Below are positions 6,066-6,265 of a stretch of 6,265 nucleotides of DNA, in pieces. The stretch's first letter is position 1; each line of letters opens with the position of its first letter. Under the pieces are notes generated by a model. That model worked only from the letters and a program-made list of their open reading frames with translations, was not told the DNA's origin and did not search any database. A program made the translations under genes and the position numbers. This stretch comes from JALCLA01 sp965653565 (GTDB taxonomy: Bacteria > Pseudomonadota > Gammaproteobacteria > Xanthomonadales > Xanthomonadaceae): contig CBFHAI010000098.1 in assembly GCA_965653565.1 (NCBI GenBank), positions 1 to 6,265 on the forward strand. Direction: 5' to 3'.

Positions 6066-6124
6066 GTCGTTCCTGCGCAGGCGGGAGTTCGGTCACATCA
6101 CTCTCTGTCATTCCCGCGCAGGCG
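6066..6124. repeat. Two copies of a xanthomonad-type intergenic palindromic repeat
   Basis: GTCGTTCCTGCGCAGGCG at 6066-6083 recurs as GTCATTCCCGCGCAGGCG at 6107-6124, with 16 of 18 bases identical at a 41-base offset. Such units (TTCCCGCGCAGGCGGGAATCC style) are, as I recall, scattered between genes in Xanthomonadales and form small hairpins. The first copy continues into the expected GGGAGTTC. The second stops matching right after GGCG at 6124, in the middle of the hairpin, so it appears interrupted. Confidence 0.6.
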
Positions 6125-6165
6125 CACTACTGTCCGGGGAAATTTTCGTCGAACGCATGAAAGGT

Positions 6166-6228
6166 GTTGCGGCGTCTGGAGTTCGGGGTTAAACCCCTGA
6201 GCGCCAACTCACTTCCAGACACCGCAAC
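6166..6228 (+). repeat. Long hairpin in the insertion-sequence leader, abutting the transposase start
   Basis: GTTGCGGCGTCTGGA at 6166-6180 pairs with TCCAGACACCGCAAC at 6214-6228, 14 of 15 positions complementary plus one G-U-type mismatch. Inside the loop is a second inverted repeat, GGGGTT-A-AACCCC, at 6185-6197. The outer arm ends one base before the ATG. Leader hairpins in insertion sequences can block expression from readthrough transcripts; that role here is inference. Confidence 0.65.
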
Positions 6229-6265
6229 ATGTTCAGGATAAGTCGTTTCCAGCAGCTTTTGCAGG
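6229..6265 (+). CDS. Transposase N-terminus (probable IS4 family), partial
   Basis: Only the first 12 codons are visible (MFRISRFQQLLQ) before the window ends. The RFxQLL pattern resembles the start of IS4-family transposases with the DUF4372 N-terminal domain, as I recall it. No Shine-Dalgarno precedes the ATG; the hairpin stem ends directly at it. Whether the gene is intact beyond the edge cannot be seen. Confidence 0.45.
   Translation, partial: MFRISRFQQLLQ

Larger units (their letters stand above)
6125..6265 (+). mobile_element. Left end of a probable IS4-family insertion sequence, cut by the window edge
   Basis: Downstream of the interrupted repeat the composition becomes less GC-rich (AAATTTTCGTC at 6140-6150). 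A long imperfect inverted repeat follows, and then a start codon opening a frame that resembles an IS transposase N-terminus. The left boundary is inferred from where the repeat breaks off, and might be a few bases either way. The right end, the terminal inverted repeat partner and any target duplication lie outside the window, so the family assignment rests on very little sequence. Confidence 0.5.

Noticed and set aside
6066..6124. CRISPR array
   Set aside because: There are only two imperfect units, and the second is truncated. They are hairpin-forming intergenic repeats, not direct repeats with regular spacers.

Overview
The window looks like a chromosomal segment from a GC-rich gammaproteobacterium of the Xanthomonadales (Lysobacterales), possibly Rhodanobacteraceae. 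The evidence is the xanthomonad-style histidyl-tRNA synthetase (N-terminus xIKPRTPPG, motif 2 with RGERAQRGRFREFYQCD), the high GC content with strong third-position GC bias, and short intergenic palindromes of the 'TTCCCGCGCAGGCGGGA' kind. The family assignment is from memory of protein and repeat types, not from a search.

Left part (1-1400). A minus-strand gene encodes a small exported or membrane-anchored protein with Sel1-like helical repeats. To its right lies an intact minus-strand tRNA-Pro(CGG) with a good sigma70-type promoter and its own intrinsic terminator. To the left of the Sel1 gene, at about 111-153, is a decayed copy of the 3' half of the same tRNA (38 of 43 positions identical, same orientation). 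This intact tRNA / cargo / 3'-tRNA-fragment layout is what an element integrated at a tRNA 3' end leaves behind. No integrase is present, so it would be a remnant.

Central part (1531-6016). Four plus-strand genes are tightly packed and probably form one transcription unit: histidyl-tRNA synthetase (hisS, TTG start), a long HAL-type MIO ammonia-lyase (ATGA overlap with hisS), a HipA-like kinase-fold protein (10-base gap) and a DUF3037 protein (14-base overlap). HisS charges tRNA-His with histidine. The lyase has the MIO triad and most histidine-lyase active-site residues, but it is about 120 residues longer than usual and carries a few unusual substitutions. The kinase-like and DUF3037 proteins are a recurring pair of unknown function. 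Linking a histidine-consuming synthetase to a putative histidine-degrading lyase and to a HipA-like kinase is the most intriguing feature of the window; HipA itself phosphorylates an aminoacyl-tRNA synthetase. A functional link remains inference.

Right end (6017-6265). The intergenic stretch holds small palindromes and two copies of a xanthomonad-type repeat. The second copy is cut off abruptly at 6124/6125. After that comes what looks like the left end of an insertion sequence: a long imperfect hairpin directly abutting an ATG that opens a frame resembling an IS4-family transposase N-terminus. That frame is truncated by the window edge.
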